From NCBI GenBank assembly GCA_002005505.1, contig MVGU01001258.1, forward strand, positions 101,323 to 165,322: a stretch of 64,000 bases of DNA, written 5' to 3'. Positions 50,136-60,561 of this stretch are shown here, piece by piece; within the stretch, counting starts at the first letter, position 1; the number at the start of each line of letters is the position of its first letter. This DNA comes from Botryococcus braunii. Lineage: Eukaryota > Chlorophyta > Trebouxiophyceae. A program made the translations under genes and the position numbers. The notes beneath the pieces are model-generated. The model had not been told where the DNA came from. It saw only the letters and a list, made by a program, of their open reading frames with translations, and did no database searches.

Positions 50136-52469
50136 ATGACAGACTTTGGCATGGAGGTACCTGTAGAAGAAGAGGTAGTGACACCCCCAAGAGGTACCAG
50201 ACATAACCCAATACATATTCCTGATACACCTCTTGCTGTGCCAGTCGCACAGTCGTTACAAATCATACAAGATGAGCCTGAACTGGCGGCTTTAGTGCCA
50301 GCCATGATTCAGAGCATTGAGAGAGGTTGTGGTGCATATGAGGCCCAGAGGTTTGCTGATTCCTTAAGACAGGGTGCTGATGTTGGCAATGAGTCAGTTC
50401 ACATTATTCAAGGTTTGGTTAGAGCATTCAATAAGGCCCTCAACATTAAAGACTCAGGGATGTCAGCACAAATTCGTTCAGCAGTTACTGCAGCAGTGAG
50501 CCAGTCAAGGCCAGTACCAGCAGTCAGTGGACCTACCCCTCAAGAGAGAGCAACTCGACGCAAGATGTTAAACGAGCGTCTTCCAGCGCTCGTAAAAGGT
50601 ACGTCTATTGTTCATTGGATTGAGGTGGTAAGGCTCATCATCAGACAGGATGGTACAGGTTTGACCCCATCTGAGATTTTGGATGCTGTTAAAAAGGCTG
50701 CATGTGCTAATAATGAGGTAGCTTAAAATATTGACTCTAACATTGCGGGCAAGATACTGACTGATGTGAATGAGCTATTTGTAATACTAACCAAGCTCTT
50801 CAAGCCGGACCAACATGGATATTTGGCAGCCCTTCGTTCAAAGGTGCAGCGAGAGAACCAGCCAGCTGCTGACCTCTTGAACGAGATCAAAGACTTGGGG
50901 TATAAGCACTGGATCGGCCTGCCAGACAAGGAAGAGGTATACGAGATGATAATCTCGAATATGACAGATAAGCATCACAGGCCCTTCATGCGTTTGAAAC
51001 TTGAGACCACGCATGTCGCAATGCAGGCTAAGGATAATCCAAAACCTGTCACTTTTGCCAACCTGCTTACATGGGCTCTTGATTCCGATGCTGAGTTTGC
51101 TGCCACACTGTTGCGTCAGAAGAGGACTAACAGTGCACAGGGAGCCAAGGTCAATAACTCGCAGGGTGATCAAAACGACAAGAAGAATTTTCAAGATAAC
51201 AGATCGAGCCAGTACAGGGGCAGGGGGCGAGGCAATGGCAGGGGATATGCGAATTATAATCAACCATTCGAAGAGAAGTCGCCTTTCTCATTTATGTTGC
51301 CATTAAATATGGATGAAGAAGATTCGGATCTTGATGTGAACATTTGTGATTTGACTCCGGATGATCAGACTGATACTGACAGGGAAGATCAGGTAAGTGC
51401 AAGAGATCCTGACTTCATGCCTGTGAAGATTGAGAATCGTAAACCCGCTATCTATGTTCCAAGTCAAGCTCCAGTTAGGAAAAGGAAAAGAACGGTGACT
51501 GCATCAACTCCACAGCAAGCTGAGAAGACTGTCAGTGATGTCCTGCCTTGTCCTCCCACACCTGTGGGGGAGCAGTTTCCCAAGTTAGATCCTTCATGCT
51601 TGAGCAATTTACGTACTAACAAGTCTGCACCTAAAAGTCCACCAGTGCGGAAAGTCATCCGCAAGTCTAGGGCAGCAAGCAAGACAGGTCCAGCCAGTAA
51701 GACACCTGCAGGGTTGCCACCTCTGATAGCAAGGGGCAGGAAGCCCAGACACACCAAGCAGGTGCAGGCAATGATTAAAGAAGGTATGGAGCTGCTAGCT
51801 GGCGCTTATGAGTTCATTGACACGGCTACTGCCAGCAAAAGTATTGATAAGGGTAAGCGCCCCATGACTCCAGCAAAATGCGCAGCATTTGAGAGCAGTC
51901 AGAAAAGTTCAGGTAAGCCACAACTGCCACAGTTGCCAGTGCCCATGGAGATGCAGGAAGTCACGTTCCTTCCTAGGGTTGAGCCTCCTCCCCATGCCAC
52001 TGCGTTCCGTAACGTGCCACTTTACACTGATGACTGTTGGAAGCTGCCATTGCCTGACTCCACACGTGTTGCTGAAAGGCAGAAAGACTTATGTTGGCCA
52101 ATGAAGGCTGCTTTGTTTGACCCCACACTTCACTGTTTTGAGAAACCACCGTACTGGCCTGCTCACTTGCCCAAGCCTGCCCAGCATACAGGTTGGCCGA
52201 GTGGCCCTAACATAGAGCCAGCACAGGTGTATTATGATAATGGAATGGTCAAACCCTTCATTGATTTTGTGCCTGTTTTGCAACACCCTCCAAACACATT
52301 GAACGAGACACATATAGCTCGCTTTAATGCAGAGTATATGAACACCTTAGAACCAATTTGGCAAAGGACTCCCAACACTGATGAATATATTGCTGTTGAT
52401 GCGAGTGTTTTGCCCACCCATAGGATGATCACTACGAGGACATTCTACAACATAATCGTAGTGTCGTAA
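50136..52469 (+). pseudogene. Gypsy-4 gag
   Basis: Starts MTDFGMEVPVEEEVV. The N-terminal ~196 residues end at a TAA (50724-50726), and the same frame resumes at once, so this is a single nonsense change. The second part (from about 50766) has the capsid-like YLAALRSKVQRENQPAADLLNEI and FANLLTWALDSDAEF. A short RGRGRGNGRGY box follows, then a long Pro/Lys-rich tail. No CCHC knuckle is visible; the Arg/Gly box may bind RNA instead. It ends VVS and TAA at 52469. Gag identity rests on position and composition. Confidence 0.72.
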
Positions 52470-52474
52470 CTACT

Positions 52475-53990
52475 GTGAGTCCGCAGATCCAGCTGACTAA
52501 CGAACACCTGGATATTTTAGCACTTGTGCAGGACTCACATGATTTAAATCCACGTTTTATGAATTGGTCAGTGGACATTCATGATCTGCTGCAGCAGAAA
52601 GCCATGAATCCTCCACCGGCACAGCATGTTGGGGCACAGATGACTCCAATTGAGACCAAGAAAGACATTGCACTCCGAGCACTTGCGCTCAGACATAATC
52701 ATGCTTCTGATTTGCTGCAGCAGGCACGAGAGATTACAGGGTTTCAACCAGACAGATATGCCTCCTTCCTCCATGTCTGAAACACCCCCTGTCTCGCAGC
52801 CAAGTACAGTCGTGCATGACTTTGATGATTTGCGTAATGTAATGTGCGGAATGATGCAGGGACTAGGTCCCATGTCTGGAACATCTCATGAAAATCCACC
52901 TGCTAATGTTTTTGCCTTGAATAGTAGGAGGCCGTATAGGGCGGAAAATTTTAGGCCCGCGGACCGCGCAGACCCGCGCCCCGCGCAGCATCCGCCGCAA
53001 TACTTTCATCAACCCGAAAATCGAATTGCTTCAGCTGTAATTACAACCACCTTATCTGGTCTGGTCAGGATCACCAAAAACCCTGCATACCCCAAGTTTG
53101 CAGATGCTTGTGAAGCCCTGTTCCAACCCAGTCCTGTTGATGCTGAAAGAGTCATAGTTGAAATGGGGGTTGCGCTAAACCATATGGCTGAGCAGGAGCA
53201 GATTGCATTTAGTTGTTCCCTCAATGGCAGAGAGCTTCCCCTGCAAGGGGGGGAGATGTTTATGCAGGATGCAGGGACAGCTACTCCACACACCACATTT
53301 GAGACACATTTGTACAGGGAACCTTCCTTATACATTCCATCTAGAAGCATTAATTTTGAGGAAATACCAATTATTTCACTGTTGACTCCAGCAATGCAGA
53401 TTGCAGAATCAGTCCCACAGCCAATGCAGGAAGACTTTGCACAAGTAGCGACAAATCAGGTACCCACAATATTCATTCCAACAGCTAGCATGCCTGCATT
53501 CAAGTTCGCTTTTTTGAAGCCTGCAGAAAATGGTAGGAAGGTACCCTCACATTTCTCGCCCATGGCACTTAGGACAGGGCACTTTGATACTGGCTGTAAT
53601 GTAAATCTTATGAGTGCTAAAGCGTTTGCTGCTGATCAACATCTCTTCACCCATACCATCAAGAAAATCAAACCATTTAGGGTGAACATGGCTGATGGAA
53701 GGTCGCACACTATGACTGTCCGTGCATTAGATAATGTTATATTTTGCATGGACAAAGCATACTATGTTGCTACTTTTCTTGTAATTGACAACTTGGCCAT
53801 TGATTACCTGATAGGATGGGCTTTCATGTTGCAGTATGATGTTCAATTAAAGCCCATGCGTTCCAAGTATGCCATAGGCCTGCCAAGCAACCAAATTATG
53901 CGGCCTGACACACACGATCCCAATATGACTTACCAATTGCTTGACTTGTCATTCAAGACTAAAAAGATGACATTGGTAGTCGCCCCGTAG
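52475..53990 (+). pseudogene. Gypsy-4 pol N-terminus with protease
   Basis: The first ~100 residues lie in one frame (52475-52780) and the rest in another (from about 52740 to 53990), so a frameshift near 52750 is likely. The protease has TGHFDTGCNVNLMSA (DTG active site, near 53585), then VNMADGRSHTM and the flap-to-end region FLVIDNLAIDYLIGWAFML. It ends with TAG at 53990; the RT ORF starts 54 bp later in the same frame. Confidence 0.78.
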
Positions 53991-54044
53991 TGTGCTGGGA
54001 TCCTGCAGGACTTCTTCTACGACTTACGTCTTTTCATCTTAACC

Positions 54045-55889
54045 ATGGATATGTTTTTCGAATGTATTTTCAACGACCGTACATATGAGCACCGCGTCCC
54101 GGACGGGCTCATTGATTTTGATGAGATTACTCATTTGATGAGATCCTGCAAGGTGGATAGTGCCATTCTGCCATTCTCATTGCAGCTGAGAAACTCAACC
54201 GTTTTTGAGGGTGATCCCATTGAAGCCCCTCTTTCCTCCACACTTGCTGCCATGCATGAGATAGAGCCGGACGACACTTTGCTTGATTCTTGTCCCCGCC
54301 TCTGTGAAGTAAAAGTAATGCCTCAGCTGTCAGAACTGGATGACAGTAAGAGGAGGGACATTGAAATGTTGCTTGAAGAGTTTGCTGACTTGTTTAGTTC
54401 AGGCAAGGATGATTTGGGGTGCATCTCTGACCCTAATATTTGTCACCAAATCAACCTTCGACCTGAATCTTATCCACCTTCCAAATTTCGTAACATGTCC
54501 ACTTATTCAGAAAAGGAAAAAGAGTTCCTGTCTGGTGAAGTGAAGATGTTGTTGGAGTTAGGCATTATTCGTCCTTCGATGTCGCCTTGGGTGTCCGCGC
54601 CTGTCATTGTGAAAAAGCAAGATGGCTCGCTCAGACTTTGTATTGACTTCAGACCCTTGAATGCATGTACAGTGTCAGATCCCTATCCTTTGCCTCTGAT
54701 TGAAGCTATGTTACGTAAGATGGCCCCTGCAAAATACTTTTCTGCCATGGATATAGCTTCTGCTTTTTGGCAAGTGTCTATGCGTCCTGAACACTCGAAA
54801 TACACTGCATTTATGACCCATGAAGGCAAGTTTGAGTGGTTGAGAATGCCATTTGGACTTAAAAACGCATCCAGTACATTCCAAAGGTTGATGGATAATG
54901 TGTTAGGCTCCTCCCTATTTTCTCATGCATACTTAGATGATGTACACGTGTTTTCTGAAACTTGGGAACAACACGTAAAACATATTCGAGACACATTTGA
55001 GAAGCTTGCCTTGCATAAAATCAAACTCAAGCGGCCCAAGTGCATTTTTGGTGCTAAGTATCTGAAGACATTGGGACACGTGGTTGGGGATGGTTGCTTA
55101 CGTCCAGATCCTGACAATGTTGCAGCTATACTAAATCTGCCAGAGCCGAGAGATGTATCCGGCACTAAGTCAGTATCAGGGGCTGCTGGTTATTATCGTA
55201 CTTATGTTGAAAACTTTGCCGGGATCACTGAACCCTTGTCCCGCCTTTTGAAAAAGACATCTTTCTTTGCCTGGAGCCCTGAGTGCCAACTTGCCTTTGA
55301 TGAAGTTAAACATCGCCTTGCTTCTGAACCTGTTTTACGTGCTCCTAATTTCAAGCTTCCTTTTGTTTTAACGACAGATTGGTCTAAAACTGCTATTGGT
55401 GCTGTGTTAAGTCAACCTGATCCTGACACGCACTTTGATCATCCTGTCGCGTTTGCTTCTAAGTTGTTAAAAGATGCAGAGCGGAATTACTCCCCCACTG
55501 AAGGTGAATGTCTTGCCTTAGTATGGGCTTGTGAGAAGTTTCGTCCTTTTCTGCATGGCAGACGATTCATTGCATACACTGATCACTCACCCCTTGTGTA
55601 TTTGAATTCCAAAAGACACACAAATTCCAAGTTGGAGCGGTGGGCGTTACGCCTGCAAGACTTCGACATTGAAATTAAATACAAGAAGGGGGAAGAGAAT
55701 CTTGTTCTGATTGTTTGTCTCGTTGCGTGCATTCTGAAGCTGTTCACGTTTATGCCACTGCACCTGTGTGGGAAACCAACCCTGCCAAGCAAAAGGATTT
55801 GGATTCCGTGCCTTGTGTTATTTGCGGGTTCCCACAGGGGGACGACAACATTGTCCTGTGTGATGGCTGTAATCGTTGCTTCCACTTGA
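54045..55889 (+). CDS. Gypsy-4 RT and RNase H
   Basis: Long open frame starting MDMFFECIFNDRTYEHR. RT spans roughly residues 170-340: GIIRPSMSPWVSAPVIVKKQ, CIDFRPLNACT, FSAMDIASAFWQV, MPFGLKNASSTFQRL, and the active site YLDDVHVFS. The connection region has YLKTLGHVVGDGCL. RNase H has LTTDWSKTAIGAVLSQ, TEGECLALVWACEKFRPFL and AYTDHSPLVYL. After KKGEENL (near 55705) the frame is wrong; pol continues in the +1 frame with LSRCVHSEA. All RT and RNase H acidic residues are kept. Confidence 0.92.
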   Translation: MDMFFECIFNDRTYEHRVPDGLIDFDEITHLMRSCKVDSAILPFSLQLRNSTVFEGDPIEAPLSSTLAAMHEIEPDDTLLDSCPRLCEVKVMPQLSELDDSKRRDIEMLLEEFADLFSSGKDDLGCISDPNICHQINLRPESYPPSKFRNMSTYSEKEKEFLSGEVKMLLELGIIRPSMSPWVSAPVIVKKQDGSLRLCIDFRPLNACTVSDPYPLPLIEAMLRKMAPAKYFSAMDIASAFWQVSMRPEHSKYTAFMTHEGKFEWLRMPFGLKNASSTFQRLMDNVLGSSLFSHAYLDDVHVFSETWEQHVKHIRDTFEKLALHKIKLKRPKCIFGAKYLKTLGHVVGDGCLRPDPDNVAAILNLPEPRDVSGTKSVSGAAGYYRTYVENFAGITEPLSRLLKKTSFFAWSPECQLAFDEVKHRLASEPVLRAPNFKLPFVLTTDWSKTAIGAVLSQPDPDTHFDHPVAFASKLLKDAERNYSPTEGECLALVWACEKFRPFLHGRRFIAYTDHSPLVYLNSKRHTNSKLERWALRLQDFDIEIKYKKGEENLVLIVCLVACILKLFTFMPLHLCGKPTLPSKRIWIPCLVLFAGSHRGTTTLSCVMAVIVAST

Positions 55890-56332
55890 GATGCTTGTTT
55901 CCACCTCGATCTGTAGTTCCAGGAGGTTGCTGGTTTTGTCTAGCTTGTGACCCGTACTTAGGCAAGGGGGGTGAACTGAAGATTGCTGAGCTCAGAAATG
56001 CAGAGACACCTTTAGTATGCCACAGATTTGATCCTTACAGAGATCAGGAATTTTTGGATTATATTCAGAGTGAGCATAACTTAGACCTTGTGGTCAATCT
56101 TCCTCCCCAACTTGCAGCAGAATACAGAAGGAGAGGGTCCTTCTTTGCGCAGCACCCGTCCATCAGTGACTGGCTTATGGTCTACAAGAAAATTCGCGGT
56201 AAGCCCTCACGTTGGCTGGTCTGCCCTCCTGTTGTGTACAGATGGGACATTATTGCTATGATGTCCTTGCTCATCCCGGTGTCTCGCAAACTCTTGTTGT
56301 TTTGCACATGCACTTCCATTGGCCTGGCATAA
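55715..56332 (+). pseudogene. Gypsy-4 PHD finger domain between RNase H and integrase
   Basis: The ORF picks up the RNase H end (LSRCVHSEAVHV) and then encodes a canonical PHD zinc finger at 55814-55953: CVIC, CDGC, HLRC and WFCLAC (C4-H-C3, with the usual Trp two residues before the seventh ligand). PHD fingers typically read the histone H3 tail. About 100 residues of unknown function follow (DPYRDQEFLDYIQSEHN), then the start of integrase. The last ~35 residues are out of frame; integrase continues in the frame starting at 56212. Why a PHD lies here is unknown; a targeting role is inference. Confidence 0.85.
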
Positions 56333-57498
56333 AGGCTGATGTTGACTTGTTTGTTCGTACGTGTGAACCATGTCAGAAGCTCAGATCTTCACTGCCTGAG
56401 CCACCACGGCTACAAAAACCTGCCCTGTTCGGACCAATGGATCATATTCACATTGACTTATTTGGTCCGATTCCTCGCATGCTCGCGAAGGATTAAAATG
56501 GCAGACACGACAAGCAAAAGCTTTGGGTTGTGCTCATGATTGATTACTTTACCAAAGTTGCGGAGTTTGCTACTGTTGAAGATAAAACTCCCTTGTCAGT
56601 GTCTAAGGCCTTTTACAATGCATGGATTTGTAGATATGGTGTACCTGCTGTAGTCACGTCTGATAATGGTCATGAGTTTTCTGCTGAATTTGTTCACATG
56701 CTTTCGAGACTGGGGATCTATCACATCCAGATCTCGCCCAACCACCCATCTGCCAACGGTGTGGTTGAACGTTTGGTTAGAACTGTGAAGGGAATGTTGA
56801 CCAAGCAATACAATGACTTTCCCACTGACTGGACTTCGTCCTTGCCCACTGTGCATCAAGCATACATGTCACGCAAACACACGTCGATATGTAATCTCTC
56901 TCCAGCTGAAATGTTGTATGGGTATGTTCCTAAATTGCCTTTGGCTGTGAGAGATGTGCTTGTAAATGTTGCAGAGGCCCTTTCTCCTGAACATCACGTG
57001 TGCAAGTTACAAGACAAATTGCAAGAGCAGTATGACAGAGTGGCACGTGCATTGGACAATGCAATGCACAAAAACATTGTGGGTCAAGCCCATAAACTGC
57101 GTGGCAAAAGAAAGTGCACTGATTTGGAGGTTGGGGACTTAGTTTTGGAAGTCACAAACATTGCTGGTCCACTACAAACTGGGCTCAAAGGTCCCTTCAA
57201 AATAGTTAGCATCAATGACACCAAAACCATAGCAGTCCTTGAAACTGGCCAAACACGTTTCAAGGAAAGGAAACATTTCAAAAGACATACCTCACACCTT
57301 GTCAAATATCACGAACCGCTTTGTGATTGGGGGGGGGGGGGGGGAGAGTGCATACTTCCAGGGATTACAAATTTACAATTTCCCCTGAGTATTTTCCTGA
57401 AAACAATCACCAAGCAGCCATCGTGCAGTATGAAATATTTGACCAGGTGGAGTTGGAACATTTGGTGGAGCTGGAACACTGACATGTGGGGGCAGTAG
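56212..57498 (+). pseudogene. Gypsy-4 integrase
   Basis: The zinc finger is LAHPGVSQTLVVLHMHFHWPG with CEPCQKL. The core has the first Asp in HIHIDLFGPIP; a TAA near 56494 follows and the frame changes; it resumes VVLMIDYFTKVAEF, then Asp in VTSDNGHEF and Glu in ANGVVERLVRTVKG. The C-terminal domain has DLEVGDLVLEVTNI and GPFKIVSI. Integrase ends about HLVKYHEPLCDW (57330); the remaining residues lie in the polypurine tract and LTR. No chromodomain. Confidence 0.9.
57329..57344 (+). other. G16 polypurine tract of gypsy-4
   Basis: Sixteen G followed by AGAG, directly before the LTR start TGCATAC. A similar G13 tract serves the TRIM. Confidence 0.75.
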
Positions 57499-57980
57499 TA
57501 GTACTCTCTCCGTGCAGGTACCTGGACTCCAATTTTGTTTTATGCAGCTGGATCTTGGGATGGCAGACAGCTACAGGTTTGCAATACCCACAGGTCATGT
57601 TTTTGGGGCTTCCCCCATGCTTTTCAGGTTGCTGCAGCACTCTGGGGCTTCCCCCTTGGCTTGCAGACAGACCTGTACCTTATTTGTACCTTATTTTCCT
57701 TCAAGGGGCTTCCCCCTTGGCTTTTTGTCTTTCATTTGGCATTTGCGCCACAGATTTATTTGGGATAATTATTGGCACTTGCGCCAAGTCTTTATCTTAA
57801 ATATATTTTTGGCACTTGCGCCATTCTTTCATCTTTCGTCCTTTTTCGCACTTGCGCCAATGTTCCAGAAGACTCGACAGGATCTAGGTCGTGATCTGGG
57901 ATGGGGGCTGGGATTGAGAGAGTGAGAGACTGGTCATTCATTCATTTGTTTCGTTTGTTTTATCATTGCGATTAGCTGCA
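57349..57980 (+). repeat. 3' LTR of gypsy-4 (~632 bp) with repeated motifs
   Basis: Starts TGCATACTTCC after the G tract; the end at GCTGCA (57980) is a guess, as no second LTR is available. It holds GGGGCTTCCCCC three times (57605, 57644, 57705) and a GGCACTTGCGCCA-type 13-mer four times (57738, 57774, 57811, 57847) at 36-37 bp spacing. Both motifs are palindrome-like and may bind regulators. Confidence 0.6.
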
Positions 57981-57990
57981 TCGGTTACGT

Positions 57991-58362
57991 ATGGACGTAA
58001 CCGAACCGACGACGGATGTGCCGTCCGAAGTCGTCCCGGCTGTGGTAGAGACACCTCCTGTAGTGGTTCCAGAAGAGAAAAGAACTCTTGACATCACCTT
58101 AAGACAGTGTCAGATGGCAGAGAAAGCTCAGTATGTTGCTACTTTGCTGACTCAGTTAAATGGCCACAGCAATAGGGTGATTGTGCAAGACTTCCTGCAA
58201 CAGCCAGGCCACTACCAAACGGCCAGGACGCATGTGAAGGATGTGCAGAAATATATGAGGATACTTATGAAGACATTTGACCACATCTATCAGAATGTCA
58301 ATGTCTCACTTGAGACATCTGGCATAGGTGACCTGGAGGTGGGCCACCCCTTTAGTTCATGA
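57991..58362 (+). CDS. Unassigned 123-residue ORF just after the gypsy-4 LTR
   Basis: I do not recognise it. It starts MDVTEPTTDVPSEVV with a Pro/Val/Glu-rich ~30 residues, then a predicted helical part (CQMAEKAQYVATLLTQL and VKDVQKYMRILMKTFDHIY) and ends GHPFSS. It begins ~10 bp after the proposed LTR end, so it could be a gag fragment of another element, part of a host gene driven by the LTR, or chance. Composition looks coding: few rare residues and clear amphipathic helices. Confidence 0.4.
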   Translation: MDVTEPTTDVPSEVVPAVVETPPVVVPEEKRTLDITLRQCQMAEKAQYVATLLTQLNGHSNRVIVQDFLQQPGHYQTARTHVKDVQKYMRILMKTFDHIYQNVNVSLETSGIGDLEVGHPFSS

Positions 58363-58565
58363 CATATATGTCATAGCCTTAGTTATGACATGTAATGTAT
58401 TGGTAATCCACGTGACTGCATGGTACGGTAATCACGTGGGGCAGCAGTCTCGCGGGCATAGATAAGCTCGCCTGCCGCAAAAGTATCCTTCGTGTTGATA
58501 ATACTGGGATATAATTTTGACTATAACACTTATAATGATGGATGTATGCTGGTGGCAGCGAGAGC
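58360..58565 (+). other. Possible LTR remnant with primer-like site
   Basis: A 16-bp perfect palindrome, ATGACATATATGTCAT, stands at 58359-58374. Two CACGTG boxes lie near 58410 and 58434. TGGTGGCAGCGAGAGC starts at about 58551 and looks like a TGG-type primer-binding site. LTR limits cannot be fixed. Confidence 0.3.
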
Positions 58566-58845
58566 TGAATGTTGTGAGAATACCGCTGTGAGAAGAACTA
58601 CTTGTGAAGAAATGGGGATGGTCCAGGGGCAAGATCTGCTTGGCGCCCAAACAGATAGTGAGGGAGAAGGGCAGATGGAAGATGCTACCACCAAGAAAAA
58701 GAAAAGGAAGAGCAGAGGAAGAACTCGTGCGGCTCGCAAGACGGCCAAGGCCAGGAAGATGGCAGAAGTCATGGAAGATGTTGTTTGTGAGCCTGAGGCA
58801 GCCATGCTGAGTGAAGTTGATGATACAGCTACCACAGCTGTTTGA
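58492..58845 (+). CDS. Unassigned ORF with a strong basic stretch
   Basis: 117-residue frame. After an acidic middle (DSEGEGQMEDATT) comes KKKKRKSRGRTRAARKTAKARK, which would serve as a nuclear or nucleic-acid-binding signal, then an acidic C-terminus. The start codon is uncertain: MLIILGYN overlaps the possible LTR; MGMVQGQDLLG is an alternative after the primer-like site. It might be the first residues of a small gag or a decayed host gene. No family recognised. Confidence 0.35.
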   Translation: MLIILGYNFDYNTYNDGCMLVAARAECCENTAVRRTTCEEMGMVQGQDLLGAQTDSEGEGQMEDATTKKKKRKSRGRTRAARKTAKARKMAEVMEDVVCEPEAAMLSEVDDTATTAV

Positions 58846-59027
58846 GAGACTTGTGTGTGATTCAGAAGTCCTTTGTTTTGTGCAGAAGCACATATGCCTT
58901 GCTGTGAGGGAAGAGAGACTGCACTTTTGAGAAGGAAATGGAGCAAGTTGGGCTGCCAGAACCAGGCAGCAGCACCAGTTATTGCTATGCATCAAAATCT
59001 GCTGGTTTTTAACCTTCACGCATTACT

Positions 59028-59830
59028 CACCCAAGGACAAATATTTTGTGCAGTTTTTTGGAGGTCCCCCGTTTTGACGGATTGATTGGCAAAATGTGGG
59101 AATTTGTAGAGGGATAGTGGTCCCTTTGGAATCAGTACTCTATGAGCTATTTTTGAGATATGAGTTTGTGCCTGCCCCGGACTTGTGTACTTGACAAAAT
59201 TAGCCGTGCGTGCCGGCGTGGCAGGTTGACTGATTGATTCGAAAAGGGGGGAAGGAAGGGGGCCACTTTTCGACAGCACCACACTCAAGCGCAGTGACTA
59301 CGTTTCAAGAAAGACACCCTTCATGTTGTGTGAATAGGGCTATTGATTGCGTGTTCTTAGTTTTAAGCGCACTCCTTCTTCCCTCGCATCTGTACACGAT
59401 TTTCACAAGTTGACACCGTTTTCGTTAGAAAAGCTCGCGTTTTGCAGCATATTGCTTGGGCTTTGTTGTTGATAGATTTGAGAAGCAATTTTGTGTCAGG
59501 GGTGGGTGGCAAGGGAGGGACCTGAGCTCCTTTGAGTGCCTCTATGGGGGCCGGGGAAAAGCGGTTTGTCCTTTGGCACGGGAGGCTCGGACTAGGTGGT
59601 GTGTTGTTGGATTAGGGCCCCTAAAGTTGAGAGCTGCAAATCAGGGGGCCATCTTTAATTAGGCATATAAGAAAGCACACTGCTGCAAACAGAAATACAA
59701 TCTCCCCGTGAGGTAGCCCAACGAACAGCCTTGACAATACATTAAACTTGGGTGAATCCCATGCCTGGCACATGCGCTATAGCACTTTCCCTCGAAGGCA
59801 GTGTTGCACAAAATATTTGTCCTTGGGTGT
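59028..59830. repeat. Inverted-repeat-bounded segment, unit 1 (~800 bp)
   Basis: The 25 bases at 59028-59052 (start CACCCAAGGACAAA) recur as exact reverse complement at 59805-59829. It resembles the ends of a non-autonomous DNA transposon, but no target duplication is visible and the inside has no gene. Open frames within are short and unconvincing. Confidence 0.65.
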
Positions 59831-60561
59831 CGTAGGCAAGTAAGACAAAACAGAGGTCGATTTTTTAGCGGAAACCGCCGGATATGGCAAGCGGCACTCT
59901 CTAAAAAGCACACAAAGCACTTAAAATGATTACATTCACAGTTAATCATTACCACTCAGTTCGAATTCTTTTTTATACCGCTCCGTGTCTTGCGAATGGA
60001 TCAGGATTGGCCACAGGCGCGACCCCATCGACGGGCACGATCATTTTTTACAGATATTATGGGTTTGTCACAAAGCACTAATAACTCAAAAATCCTTTTA
60101 CCAACTTTTTTTGCCCAAACAATGGGATGTGATACCTCTAAAGAGGGTGTGACGTTGGCATGTGGAGCCCACGTGCTACTACCTATAGATTCTCATCCTT
60201 GGAGTCGATCTCATGACCCATTCCCCCTAAATGGTCTAGGGATGGACGAGCTGCACCATCTTTGGTATCAGTAAAATTGTTTTTGCAGGGTTACAAGAAT
60301 GTTCAAGGCCAAGCATGCCAAGGAAGGAAGCGTACGCTAGCCAGTACCCCGTCCCGCACGTGCGAGTAATTTGATTGTTATTGTACCTCACCGTGCATGA
60401 TTTTTTAAAAGGTGGTGGTCCACACAGATGTGAGCAAAGGCCTTTGTTAAGTAAACGTTAAAATTTGCTCATCTTCTCTGGCGCACGTCATGACAAAGCC
60501 TTTGGGGCCCAATTGCCCTTGCTCTCTTTAGCCACGTGATGGCACAAATCCAGCAATCTGT
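59831..60561. other. No gene seen (unit 1 middle part)
   Basis: Apart from short open frames on both strands, nothing recognisable. The same sequence recurs 2432 bp later. Confidence 0.5.

Larger units (their letters stand above)
49842..57980 (+). mobile_element. Gypsy-4: Ty3/gypsy element with a PHD finger
   Basis: Gag, protease, RT, RNase H, PHD finger and integrase on the plus strand, then a G16 tract and an LTR at 57349. The 5' LTR is missing: the copia C copy 3 LTR ends at 49841 and a ~290-bp leader follows. It has no C-terminal chromodomain. RT is of a different lineage from gypsy-1, -2 and -3 (LDDVHVFS and GKFEWLRMPFGLKNA). Several stops and frameshifts are present, but the catalytic motifs remain. 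Confidence 0.88.

Noticed and set aside
57605..57859. CRISPR-like array of spaced repeats
   Set aside because: Four short degenerate motifs in an LTR of a eukaryotic retrotransposon; spacers are not unique inserts and no cas genes are present.
58846..59027. A host gene between the unassigned ORFs and the array
   Set aside because: No continuous frame, no recognisable domain and no convincing splice-site pattern.
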